This document shows positions 7,789 through 14,629 of a stretch of DNA of 22,421 nucleotides, piece by piece. The notes beneath the pieces were generated by a model. The model searched no databases. It saw only the letters and a program-made list of their open reading frames with translations, and was not told where the DNA came from. This DNA is from Rhizobium leguminosarum (GTDB lineage Bacteria > Pseudomonadota > Alphaproteobacteria > Rhizobiales > Rhizobiaceae): positions 1 through 22,421 of the forward strand of contig NZ_LWBS01000448.1 of the NCBI RefSeq assembly GCF_001652265.1. Reading direction: 5' to 3'. A program made the position numbers and the translations under genes. Position 1 is the stretch's first letter. Each line of letters begins with the position of its first letter.

Positions 7789-8944
7789 TTGGCTCCAGCC
7801 TCTTGCCCTCGCTGTGGCTTCCGCTGTGTCAGGTTATCTCGGCTGGAGCGGTTCTGCTCTCGCCCTGCCTGCGGCGATTGCCTTCCCCGCGCTGTGGTCG
7901 ATGGCACGCAGTCGTCGGACCGCAAGTGTCGTTTCGGCCGCCTATTTTCTGGCGGCGTCGCGCGGTCTGCCGCAAGGCGTGGCTGCCTTCTATCAATCGG
8001 ATATCTGGCCGGGACTGATCTTGTGGCTTGTCGCCTCAAGCGGCTTCGTTTTCGTTCACGCAGCACTCTGGTCGCGCGATTCCGGGGGCTGGAAAGCCCT
8101 GCGATATACGATCGCGATGGTTCTCATGGCCCTTCCACCTTTCGGCATTGTAGGCTGGGCGAATCCAATCACAGCGGCAGGCGTCCTCTTTCCAGGATGG
8201 GGCTGGGCCGGACTGGCGGCAGTGACAGCCGGTCTCGCGAGCATGACGACGCGATATAGACCGGCTGCAGCCATGGCCCTCGTAGGCTTTTGGCTCTGGT
8301 CCGCCGCATTCTGGACCGCACCGGACATAGGGCGGCATTGGCAGGGCGTCGACCTGAACCTCGGAAATAGTCTGGGTCGCGATAACAGTCTTGCCCGGCA
8401 TAGTGATCTTGTTGCAACGCTGCGCTTGAAGCGTCGCATAGACACCACCCACATGCTTTTGCCTGAAAGCGCTCTCGGGTTTTGGACGCCATCGGTCGCA
8501 CACCTGTGGCGGCAGCAGTTCACCGGGACTGACCTGAACGTCATCGCCGGCGCGGTGGTCGTCGATCCGGAAGGATATGACAATGTGCTGGTTCGCGTCT
8601 CGGCCACCGAAAGTGAGATCCTCTATAGGGAACGCATGCCAGTGCCTGGCTCAATGTGGCAGCCTTGGTTGCCACTGATTGGAAAGAGCGGCGGAGCCCG
8701 AGCGGACTTCTTCGCAAATCCGATCGTATCCGTTGGTGGAAAGCGCGTGGCCCCTCTCATCTGCTACGAGCAGCTGATCATCTGGCCTGTGCTGCAGTCG
8801 ATGCTTCATGACCCTGATCTCATCGTAGCGGTCGGGAACGATTGGTGGACCAAAGGAACTTCCATCATCGCCATTCAGCGCGCCAGCACCGAAGCCTGGG
8901 CACGGCTGTTCGACAAGCCCCTCATTATGTCCTTCAACACCTGA
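7778..8944 (+). CDS. traB: conjugal transfer protein TraB (membrane protein with nitrilase-like domain)
   Basis: A 388-aa protein from the ATG at 7778 (MRHDWLQPLALAV), chosen because it overlaps the traF stop by 11 bp; the open frame runs back to 7511 inside traF. The first half has several hydrophobic segments (about residues 6-60, 75-98, 108-152 and 164-180). The second half resembles the carbon-nitrogen hydrolase fold of apolipoprotein N-acyltransferase: LLPESALG gives candidate Glu230 and PLICYEQL gives candidate Cys329. The middle Lys of the classical Glu-Lys-Cys triad is not evident; the matching stretch reads YRERMPVPG, with Arg or Glu there. In Ti plasmids TraB belongs to the traAFBH unit and its biochemical role is unclear. 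It may be an enzyme relic or use a variant triad. Confidence 0.9.
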   Translation: MRHDWLQPLALAVASAVSGYLGWSGSALALPAAIAFPALWSMARSRRTASVVSAAYFLAASRGLPQGVAAFYQSDIWPGLILWLVASSGFVFVHAALWSRDSGGWKALRYTIAMVLMALPPFGIVGWANPITAAGVLFPGWGWAGLAAVTAGLASMTTRYRPAAAMALVGFWLWSAAFWTAPDIGRHWQGVDLNLGNSLGRDNSLARHSDLVATLRLKRRIDTTHMLLPESALGFWTPSVAHLWRQQFTGTDLNVIAGAVVVDPEGYDNVLVRVSATESEILYRERMPVPGSMWQPWLPLIGKSGGARADFFANPIVSVGGKRVAPLICYEQLIIWPVLQSMLHDPDLIVAVGNDWWTKGTSIIAIQRASTEAWARLFDKPLIMSFNT

Positions 8945-8960
8945 TCTGGAGCAAAAGACC

Positions 8961-9578
8961 ATGGACGCTGCACTCATTGCGAAATGTGCCGATCCAAGCC
9001 TTCCCCCCGCTATCGTCGAACAGTTTATTTTGGCCGTCGGTTCCGACGATCCATTGGCCGTCACCGTGAAGGCTGATGGTCGGCTGGTTCTCATCCCCAA
9101 ACCTCGCTCGCCCGACGAAGCGATGGGTGTGGTTAAGGACTATGTCGGTCATGCCATCGTACGAGTCGGCATCACCCAGTTTCCGGCGGGAGTTGGCGTC
9201 GACGACCCATCACAGCTTCAGCCAGATATGTTCGACGCCTGCGCGAACTTGCGAACAGGGACAGGCATATTTGCAAAGGTCGCCCGGATCGTCACCAAAT
9301 GGTATGGCAGGCCCACGAACAGGGAGCTTCTTCCGCAGTTGGTCGACGATACGATCTACGCTTGGAAGACGGGCAGCTTCGAGAACGACAACGTGTTCCG
9401 TGCCCAAGATCCTGGCGGCCCGACCTTCTTAGGTACGCGCTCAGAAAAGCCTGCTGAAGATGCGGATCCCGTGGCGCCTCCCCCGGAAAGTGAAGATACC
9501 TCACAATCGGCCGAGCCGGGCAAGGCCACGGAGGCGGGAATGAGGATCGATCTTTCGAGGATCGGCGGACAAAAATAA
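8961..9578 (+). CDS. traH: conjugal transfer protein TraH
   Basis: A 205-aa TraH-family protein with ATG at 8961 and GGAG about 10 nt upstream, 16 bp after traB. It is the last gene of traAFBH. The conserved part covers about residues 1-150 (LPPAIVEQFILAVG, RLVLIPKPRSPDEAM, GHAIVRVGITQFPAGVGV, ANLRTGTGIFAKVARIV). After that comes a low-complexity acidic Pro/Glu/Ser tail ending in MRIDLSRIGGQK. It has no signal peptide or membrane segment. TraH function is not established. Transcription converges on the toxin-antitoxin-like module, whose end lies 23 bp away, with no clear terminator in the gap. Confidence 0.9.
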   Translation: MDAALIAKCADPSLPPAIVEQFILAVGSDDPLAVTVKADGRLVLIPKPRSPDEAMGVVKDYVGHAIVRVGITQFPAGVGVDDPSQLQPDMFDACANLRTGTGIFAKVARIVTKWYGRPTNRELLPQLVDDTIYAWKTGSFENDNVFRAQDPGGPTFLGTRSEKPAEDADPVAPPPESEDTSQSAEPGKATEAGMRIDLSRIGGQK

Positions 9579-9601
9579 CGAGCACTGCGGATGAGTGAGC
9601 G

Positions 9602-10219
9602 CTAGGGCGAAACCGGAGAGGTCAGCGCTGACGTTTCGCCTCGCGGAAGGAAGAAGCCCTTGATGCAAGCATCATTGCGAACGGCGATCTGCGTATGGGT
9701 ACGCTCGTGAAAGCGAGCGCCATCGTAGATTTCATTTCCTTCAGGAAACAGCCCTCGAACCGTGTCAAATGCCGGAAGGGCGGCTTCCTTGGCGATCTCG
9801 TGGACGTAATTGATAACGGCGCAATCCAGCTTCCGAACCAGTTTGTCGGAATTCTTATCACCTCTGGCATCGGAATTCACCGGCATTTTTCCGCCGGTGG
9901 CCTCGATCTGGCTTTTCAGCATGCGGTAGCTGGTTTGGATCAGGGGGACGTACTTGCGGGTAATGAGGTCCAGGCAGTTGCCGAGATCGATAATTGCGCC
10001 GAGCACGAAAGGCTCTTTGTAGGCGCCGGATTCAGCTTTTTGCGTCGCCCATTCGAGCGCACGCTCAGGATCGTTCTCCCAAAAATAGATGCCGGAGCCA
10101 AGCCAGTCATACGCTTTTTCGCTCGGAAGAAGGGGCGATGCGCCATTTAGCGCAGCCATGCCGACGGCCTTGTCACAGCCGTGGTAGCCGAGCACGTACG
10201 CAGGATAATTGGAACTCAA
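9602..10219 (-). CDS. putative ADP-ribosyltransferase-fold protein, toxin-like
   Basis: A 205-aa protein that starts at TTG (10219), overlapping the stop of the 59-aa upstream gene in a TTGA. I see three motifs recalling PARP-like/DUF3990-type ADP-ribosyltransferases: GYHGC near residues 11-15 (candidate NAD-binding His13), WLGSGIYFWENDPERALEWA at 39-58 (candidate Tyr45), and a late FPEGN then THTQIAVRNDACIKGFF at 174-190. This HG / G-x-GIYFW / Q-I-x-V-R pattern occurs in small bacterial proteins usually called hypothetical. Together with the short acidic partner it suggests a toxin-antitoxin module. NAD use, target and toxicity are inference. The inner Met at residue 21 would delete the His motif, so the TTG start is preferred. 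No signal peptide, so likely cytoplasmic. Confidence 0.65.
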   Translation of the reverse strand: MSSNYPAYVLGYHGCDKAVGMAALNGASPLLPSEKAYDWLGSGIYFWENDPERALEWATQKAESGAYKEPFVLGAIIDLGNCLDLITRKYVPLIQTSYRMLKSQIEATGGKMPVNSDARGDKNSDKLVRKLDCAVINYVHEIAKEAALPAFDTVRGLFPEGNEIYDGARFHERTHTQIAVRNDACIKGFFLPRGETSALTSPVSP

Positions 10220-10395
10220 GCGGCAGCCGCTTCCTCAACGTCGTCGTCGCGCGCATATTCCGGGGCGAGCTTGCCATCGGCAGACACAATGCCGGCGTCC
10301 ATCAGATGACGGCGTGCATCGTCTGGAGACTTGGCGGCGTCTTCAGCCCGCTTTTCCATGAGCGCGATGAGCGCCTCCAACTGGATGTCTGTCAT
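10216..10395 (-). CDS. small acidic protein (59 aa), putative antitoxin partner of the ART-like gene
   Basis: Read from the minus strand: ATG at 10395, with a good AGGAGGG ribosome site about 8 nt upstream, and TGA at 10216-10218. The product begins MTDIQLEALIALMEKRAEDA, has a middle DDARRHLMDAGIVSADGKLA, and ends EYARDDDVEEAAAA. It is acidic and mostly helical, with an alpha-helical N-terminus and a short DGKLAPEY segment. The stop overlaps the TTG of the ART-like gene (TTGA), a tight coupling typical of an antitoxin placed before its toxin. It carries no obvious DNA-binding motif, so if it autoregulates it may need the partner. The role is inferred from arrangement, not homology. Confidence 0.6.
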   Translation of the reverse strand: MTDIQLEALIALMEKRAEDAAKSPDDARRHLMDAGIVSADGKLAPEYARDDDVEEAAAA

Positions 10396-10422
10396 CGTCG
10401 AGGCCCTCCTGAGCTAATTTCT

Positions 10423-10457
10423 TGTAGTTTATTACAGGGATTCCCGCAAAAGCGCAA
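10423..10457 (-). promoter_or_regulatory. candidate promoter and operator-like dyad of the ART/antitoxin pair
   Basis: On the minus strand TTGCGC (10452-10457) and TAATAA (10429-10434) are separated by 17 nt, a plausible -35/-10 pair ahead of the antitoxin ATG at 10395. The dyad TGTA (10423-10426) ... TACA (10433-10436) overlaps the -10 hexamer, as expected for an autorepressed toxin-antitoxin promoter. The hexamers are not perfect and the arms are short. Further upstream CTTGG (10459-10463) and CCAAG (10477-10481) form another short dyad. Nothing else is visible in 10396-10540. Confidence 0.35.
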
Positions 10458-10540
10458 ACTTGGACCGGGCGTGGCGCCAAGCTCGAGTTGCTAACGCGGA
10501 AACGCTGCAAACGTTCATTTCTTCCACCCGATACGTCAAC

Positions 10541-11536
10541 TCAAGACAGAAACCGTTTCAAGCTTAAACCGGCATACAGAATGTACGGCAGCTTCCCGAG
10601 GGAATAGTGGCCACAATTTAGTTTCAGGACCTGTGGTCGGCCGCCGGCGATTTTCAAACTTCGTAACAGGCTTTCCGACAGCTCCGGCATCACAACCGTG
10701 TCTCGCTTGGCCAACACCACCTGAAGATCGAGATCCGGCCGCGCCAAACGATGCGCGTAGTTTTCGAGGTTAAGTGGACCCCATGCTCTCCTGAGATCAG
10801 CCAACTCGATTTCCGGCTGGAGGCTGCTACGGATAGATCCTGTCGCCCGACCGGTCCAAACCATATCCGCAAGGCTTCCACCCGTCAGAAACAGCGAAGC
10901 CTTCGAAACGTTCGCATCATGTGCGGCAATCAATCCTGCGACCCAGGAACCGAGGCTCATGCCGAGGACGGAGATTTCTCGATAGCCCTCACTTTTCAGC
11001 CAGCGGATGAGTTTTCTTCCATCACATACGGCCTGCCTCATGGCTTGGATCGTTCGACCAAGGTTGGCGCTCAGCATGTAATCCGCGTGCAATGAACCGG
11101 GACGACTACGCTCGAAGTGATAAGGCATCGCGATCTCGACGACCGTGATGCCGCGCCGTGACAAAAAGCCGGCAATTTGAGCGTTTCGGGTGCGAGCGTT
11201 CCAATGGTGAAAAATCACCAGTGCCTTGTCGAGAGATCCACTTTTGGTGATTTTCGCCCAGACGATATTGTTCTCTGCGACATCGGTGGAATTGTCCGAT
11301 GGGAATTTAACCCAATGCTCTCTCACGTCGAATCGTTGATCGCCGCCGTTTTGCTCATCAAAAAACGTAGGGTCAGTCGAAGCTTCATCTGCGCGGGCAC
11401 AAAATTCGCGGATACTGCCGATTTCCTCACCTGGAAAGGCACGGTCTGCATCAAGGATGAAGCTGGTTGTTTCCTTCCCGTCCTCACCGAGACGCGCCCG
11501 CTGTTCATCCCACCGATCAAGCCAGCTAAGATACAA
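10541..11536 (-). CDS. rcgR: alpha/beta hydrolase, RcgR-like (putative lactone hydrolase)
   Basis: A 331-aa hydrolase that starts at TTG (11536), overlapping the end of the membrane-protein gene by 11 bp. The alpha/beta-hydrolase features are clear. An HHWNAR strand-turn at 110-115 suits the oxyanion hole. The nucleophile elbow is GMSLG with Ser194. The candidate acid Asp279 is in VVLAKRDTVVMP, and the candidate His310 is in LNCGHYSLG near the C-terminus. No signal peptide, so a cytoplasmic enzyme is likely. The pair matches my memory of the RcgA/RcgR families on rhizobial plasmids, which are linked to conjugative transfer, with RcgR described as a putative quorum-lactone hydrolase. Its place beside traR suits a role in signal control, but the substrate is not shown by sequence. 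The gene symbol is tentative. Confidence 0.7.
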   Translation of the reverse strand: MYLSWLDRWDEQRARLGEDGKETTSFILDADRAFPGEEIGSIREFCARADEASTDPTFFDEQNGGDQRFDVREHWVKFPSDNSTDVAENNIVWAKITKSGSLDKALVIFHHWNARTRNAQIAGFLSRRGITVVEIAMPYHFERSRPGSLHADYMLSANLGRTIQAMRQAVCDGRKLIRWLKSEGYREISVLGMSLGSWVAGLIAAHDANVSKASLFLTGGSLADMVWTGRATGSIRSSLQPEIELADLRRAWGPLNLENYAHRLARPDLDLQVVLAKRDTVVMPELSESLLRSLKIAGGRPQVLKLNCGHYSLGKLPYILYAGLSLKRFLS

Positions 11537-13142
11537 TTTGTTTGCTTCCTATTTCACTCGATCGCCGACTGCCGAGGCCAGGATCAACCAGGCTGAACAC
11601 CGCGACCAGAACACCGATGCCCAAAACGATCGAGAATCCCACGAATGCATCGACCAGCAGGTAGGTAGCAAACAGCAATGTCACGACCGCCGCCATCTTC
11701 CAGAGAGGCACATGAAATCGCGTGCCCATAGCTCGCAGGCAGATCGAACCGTAGACAAAGACAACGATGGTCGAAAGTGCAACGAGCAGGCTGCTGTAAT
11801 GGGTAGGCATCCGATAATGGAACCCATTGCTGGCACCATCACGTCCAGCCAGCGCTGAAGACAAATCCCCGGCCAACCAGCCGAGGATGTTTTTGGCGTT
11901 CGATGTCAGATAGGAGCTCTGAGCCTTCATGCACGACGCGACCAGGAGGCCCAGAATTGTGCAACGAAAAATCCCACGCATTAATCTCAAGCAAAGCTCA
12001 TAGACTTCGTCTTGAGATCCAACCTGCTGAAGGATCTTTGCTTCAAGGTCAATTTTCCTGAGATCATGGATCATGGTGTGTAGCAAAATGAGCCCAGCAA
12101 AAAAAAGGTAAAAGCAGAGGCACATATAGAGGTAAGCGAGGGCAGTGAACGCGATCGACACCGGGACCGATATAACCTCCGGTCGCACAATAGCCAGCGT
12201 GCCCCAACTAGTCGCGTAGTCTGCACCACCTTCCAGCAATGGGATCAGACAAACACCAATCCATTGAAAAACACCGGCGAACAACACACAGATCAGGAAT
12301 ACCGCCCAATAAGAAGAGGAGGACGCCTCCACATTGCGGGCCCAATCATCCTCGCTTGTCGTCGTGTCGTTCCACGCCCATAGCCTCACACGCCCTTCCT
12401 TCGTCCAAAAAGCGAGTAGCTCTGTGACGAGCGCGAAAAACAGTGGCAAGAGCACCATGAAAAGGAAGGTCCAATTCGGCGCCCAGAGAAATCCAACCTC
12501 TTTCGCAACGTTATCCGCCCGGAGGTAGACCGCGCTGTGGATCCCTACAATATAGGACAGAAAGCCGAGAGCGGAAGCGCCGGCAAACACAGCTGCGGGC
12601 AAGTTCAGCGGCGAACCGCCGCTAAAAAGGGCCTCCGATTTTCGCGCTAGACTGAAGCGCTGCTTCTTTCGATCGACTTCGGGCTCGCCATCGGGTGAAA
12701 CCTCTAGTGACGACTGTTCCTCGTCAATTGCTGGGCGCGGCGACACATCTGGACGTTCTGACGCAAGGCTGTCTGCCTTTTTCGCTTCCCGTCTCTTGGC
12801 TTGCAGTCGCGTCTGGGCCGCGCTTAGCTCGACTTGCCAATCGGCTGTGGCCTCCGGATCATCACACCCAAAAACCCTCGCGAGCCAACGAATGTTCGCC
12901 GCGCTAACTCCCCGGTCATTTTCCTGAAACCAAAGCTGAACCGTCCGCAGATCAACCCCAGTGCCGTTCGAATCGATCTGTGAGATTGCCTCGGCAAGCA
13001 GTTCGGGCGTCCACGGGCCTGCGGGAAATCCGTCTTCACCGAGTGTTCTGCCGGCGCCCGCCGCAGCCAGTTTCTTGAACAATTCCTTCCAATCGCTGCC
13101 GTCATTTGGCGGCGGCAGAAATAATTTTCTGTTCTGAAACAA
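11526..13142 (-). CDS. rcgA: polytopic membrane protein with HTH-like N-terminus, RcgA-like
   Basis: A 538-aa protein. The frame opens with TTG at 13142; there is no ATG or GTG in frame between the preceding stop and this codon, and the first Met is far inside. Residues 1-110 are soluble and contain WTPELLAEAISQID..VDLRTVQLWFQENDRGVSA, which looks like a helix-turn-helix-type region. A charged linker (115-175) follows. The remainder has about eight hydrophobic segments (roughly 183-202, 222-246, 278-303, 326-356, 390-404, 450-470, 481-500 and 502-520). The sequence fits my memory of the RcgA family (putative transporter) on rhizobial plasmids, reported to matter for conjugative transfer. It overlaps the hydrolase gene by 11 bp, so they are co-translated. 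A cytoplasmic sensing domain joined to a membrane part is my reading. Confidence 0.7.
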   Translation of the reverse strand: MFQNRKLFLPPPNDGSDWKELFKKLAAAGAGRTLGEDGFPAGPWTPELLAEAISQIDSNGTGVDLRTVQLWFQENDRGVSAANIRWLARVFGCDDPEATADWQVELSAAQTRLQAKRREAKKADSLASERPDVSPRPAIDEEQSSLEVSPDGEPEVDRKKQRFSLARKSEALFSGGSPLNLPAAVFAGASALGFLSYIVGIHSAVYLRADNVAKEVGFLWAPNWTFLFMVLLPLFFALVTELLAFWTKEGRVRLWAWNDTTTSEDDWARNVEASSSSYWAVFLICVLFAGVFQWIGVCLIPLLEGGADYATSWGTLAIVRPEVISVPVSIAFTALAYLYMCLCFYLFFAGLILLHTMIHDLRKIDLEAKILQQVGSQDEVYELCLRLMRGIFRCTILGLLVASCMKAQSSYLTSNAKNILGWLAGDLSSALAGRDGASNGFHYRMPTHYSSLLVALSTIVVFVYGSICLRAMGTRFHVPLWKMAAVVTLLFATYLLVDAFVGFSIVLGIGVLVAVFSLVDPGLGSRRSSEIGSKQIVS

Positions 13143-13424
13143 TCGATTACCAGCTCTGATTTCGTTTCGTTTCGCTGCACTTCATATTACATCGTGCCAA
13201 ATCACTCAATCGCCGGTTATCGAATTCCGGTTGGATAATTTTATGACGAACGCATAGCGAGTAGGCGACGTGATCGAATGAATGAATCAACCTAAAGCTG
13301 AGTTGGCGCGTTGCGCTCGCTAGCGTTGTCAGAGGAGGTCGGGCAGGACCCGGTCCACGTTTCGCGGCTGTCGTCATGAGCCGCTCCGGGACGGGAGGAG
13401 CAGCACCGAATGAAGGGGATTTGG
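13143..13424. promoter_or_regulatory. divergent intergenic region between rcgA and traR
   Basis: About 280 bp between two divergent genes, so it should hold both promoters. I see no canonical tra box (no paired GTGCA/TGCAC at 18-bp spacing), although single TGCAC and GTGC elements occur near 13175-13197. A GGAGGAG at 13394-13400 lies 9 nt before an ATG at 13410 and provides the clearest ribosome site. CGCTAGCG near 13318-13325 is a short palindrome. A minus-strand open frame at 13147-13377 looks like chance. Confidence 0.4.
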
Positions 13425-14129
13425 ATGAACCAACTTGTCGCGGGGCTTTTAGAAATCAGCGCTGTCGCGCATGACGATGCAACGCTGAAAGCCGCCTTAG
13501 CGGATTTGGCAGAACGGTTCGAATTTTCCGGCTACGATTATGCCAAACTGCTGCCGGGCGACTTTTACGTGATATCGAACCTTCATCCCGATTGGCTGAA
13601 GCGAAGCCGAAGGTTGGACCTGGACCGACGAAATCCGATTGTAAAGCGTGCCCAACAATCACGGCGCGCCTTTATCTGGTCTGGAACCCCACAGACGGGG
13701 ACGCCGCTGGAGGAAGACCAGACTTTCTATGAAACTGCAGCGCAGTTCGGGATCCGTTCAGGCATCACCATTCCAATTGCTATTTCCAGTGGCGCCATCT
13801 CAGTCCTCACCTTCGTCTCTCCAAAGTCCGTTGTGACCGCGCACGACGAAATCGATCCGATCGCCGCATCCTCCGCGGTTGGGCAGCTACATGCCCGCAT
13901 TGAGCAGCTAAAGATAGCTCCTTCAATCCAGGAACCCTTTTACCTCTCTCCGAAGGAGGGGACCTACACGCGGTGGCTTTCACTCGGCAAAACGGTGGAA
14001 GACACGGCCGATATCGAGCAGGTCAAATATAATACCGTCCGTATTGCGCTCGCCGAGGCACGACGGCGATATGACCTCTGCAACAACACGCAGCTCGTGG
14101 CTCTGGCAATTCGGCGTGGCCTGATTTGA
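13425..14129 (+). CDS. traR: LuxR-family quorum-sensing regulator TraR (atypical ligand pocket)
   Basis: A 234-aa TraR-like activator: N-terminal acyl-homoserine-lactone domain and C-terminal LuxR helix-turn-helix (SPKEGTYTRWLSLGKTVEDTADIEQVKYNTVR, about 173-205). From the ATG at 13425 it aligns without gaps to pTiC58 TraR as I remember it, also 234 aa; an ATG at 13410 with a better GGAGGAG site would add five residues. Pocket residues: Trp57 kept (HPDWLK), Trp85 kept (FIWSG), Gly113 kept. However, Tyr61 is Ser and Asp70 is Asn (LDRRNPIVKR), where the family has a near-invariant Asp that binds the lactone amide. The downstream Pro71 is kept. Expected role: dimeric activator at the tra box, restrained by TraM. 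Ligand recognition may be altered or lost. Confidence 0.93.
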   Translation: MNQLVAGLLEISAVAHDDATLKAALADLAERFEFSGYDYAKLLPGDFYVISNLHPDWLKRSRRLDLDRRNPIVKRAQQSRRAFIWSGTPQTGTPLEEDQTFYETAAQFGIRSGITIPIAISSGAISVLTFVSPKSVVTAHDEIDPIAASSAVGQLHARIEQLKIAPSIQEPFYLSPKEGTYTRWLSLGKTVEDTADIEQVKYNTVRIALAEARRRYDLCNNTQLVALAIRRGLI

Positions 14130-14429
14130 TCAGACTTTCGGTGTTCGGCCCAGAATGTTGAGAAGTGTCGTGAGCGCAGACATCTGCGCATGCATTTCGA
14201 TCGTTGCTTCCAGATAGGCTAGGTGAGCGTCACCAGGCTCTTTCTCGCCGCCTCGGTCTCCGGCATGAGCGACCTGGAACATTCTCTCGGCGCGGTCGAC
14301 AAGCTTGCGATGTTTCTTGATCGCGCCGACCGTCAGGATTTCGACAACTTGCTCGGGCTCGTTGGAGAGCAATCCGATGATCGGCCGCAGGTCGATGTCC
14401 GTGGCAGTGTCATTTCTCTCGTAACCCAT
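14130..14429 (-). CDS. traM: TraR antiactivator TraM
   Basis: A 99-aa helical protein with ATG at 14429 and GGGAG about 5 nt upstream. It matches TraM of Ti plasmids: LRPIIGLL near residue 14, KHRKLVDRAERMFQ, and the C-terminal block LEATIEMHAQMSALTTLLNILGRTPKV. TraM binds TraR and blocks its DNA binding until TraR-signal levels rise. It is convergent with traR: the TGA of traR (14127-14129) directly abuts the TCA (TGA on the minus strand) of traM (14130-14132), so the transcripts must overlap or share a terminator. No canonical tra box is visible upstream; a CAGGCT-C-AGCCTG hairpin (14446-14458) lies 17 bp before the start. Confidence 0.94.
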   Translation of the reverse strand: MGYERNDTATDIDLRPIIGLLSNEPEQVVEILTVGAIKKHRKLVDRAERMFQVAHAGDRGGEKEPGDAHLAYLEATIEMHAQMSALTTLLNILGRTPKV

Positions 14430-14629
14430 AAGATCTCCCGACGCTCAGGCTCAGCCTGCGATGTACGCCTTGTTTGCTCGTCTGAGAATCGAGCAACGCA
14501 GCGCGTACGGCCTTGGGAGTTAATTTAGCGATTGGCTCGGGACTCATCCACTGCAGTTTTGCAGCGACTTTTTTGGTTGACGGAACCGGTGTCCGTCGCC
14601 TGAACGTCGCCCGCCATCCTGCTCATATC
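14430..14629. promoter_or_regulatory. traM upstream region and trbI downstream region with several hairpins
   Basis: This 200-bp gap holds the traM promoter and the 3' end of the trb transcript. Visible dyads: CAGGCT-C-AGCCTG (14446-14458). A larger imperfect hairpin has outer arms GTACGC (14463-14468) and GCGTAC (14503-14508) and inner arms TTGCTCG (14474-14480) and CGAGCAA (14490-14496). CTGCA/TGCAG is at 14551-14564. GACGGA/TCCGTC is at 14579-14597. None is followed by a T-run in either direction, so a classic intrinsic terminator is not supported. They could be operators or mRNA structures. No gene seen. Confidence 0.35.

Noticed and set aside
10459..10481. CTTGG/CCAAG dyad as a terminator of the hydrolase gene
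   Set aside because: Five-bp arms with a 13-base loop, no T-run, and over 55 bp past the stop.
13147..13377. 76-residue minus-strand frame between rcgA and traR
   Set aside because: No motif; would occupy the promoter region of both genes. Treated as chance.
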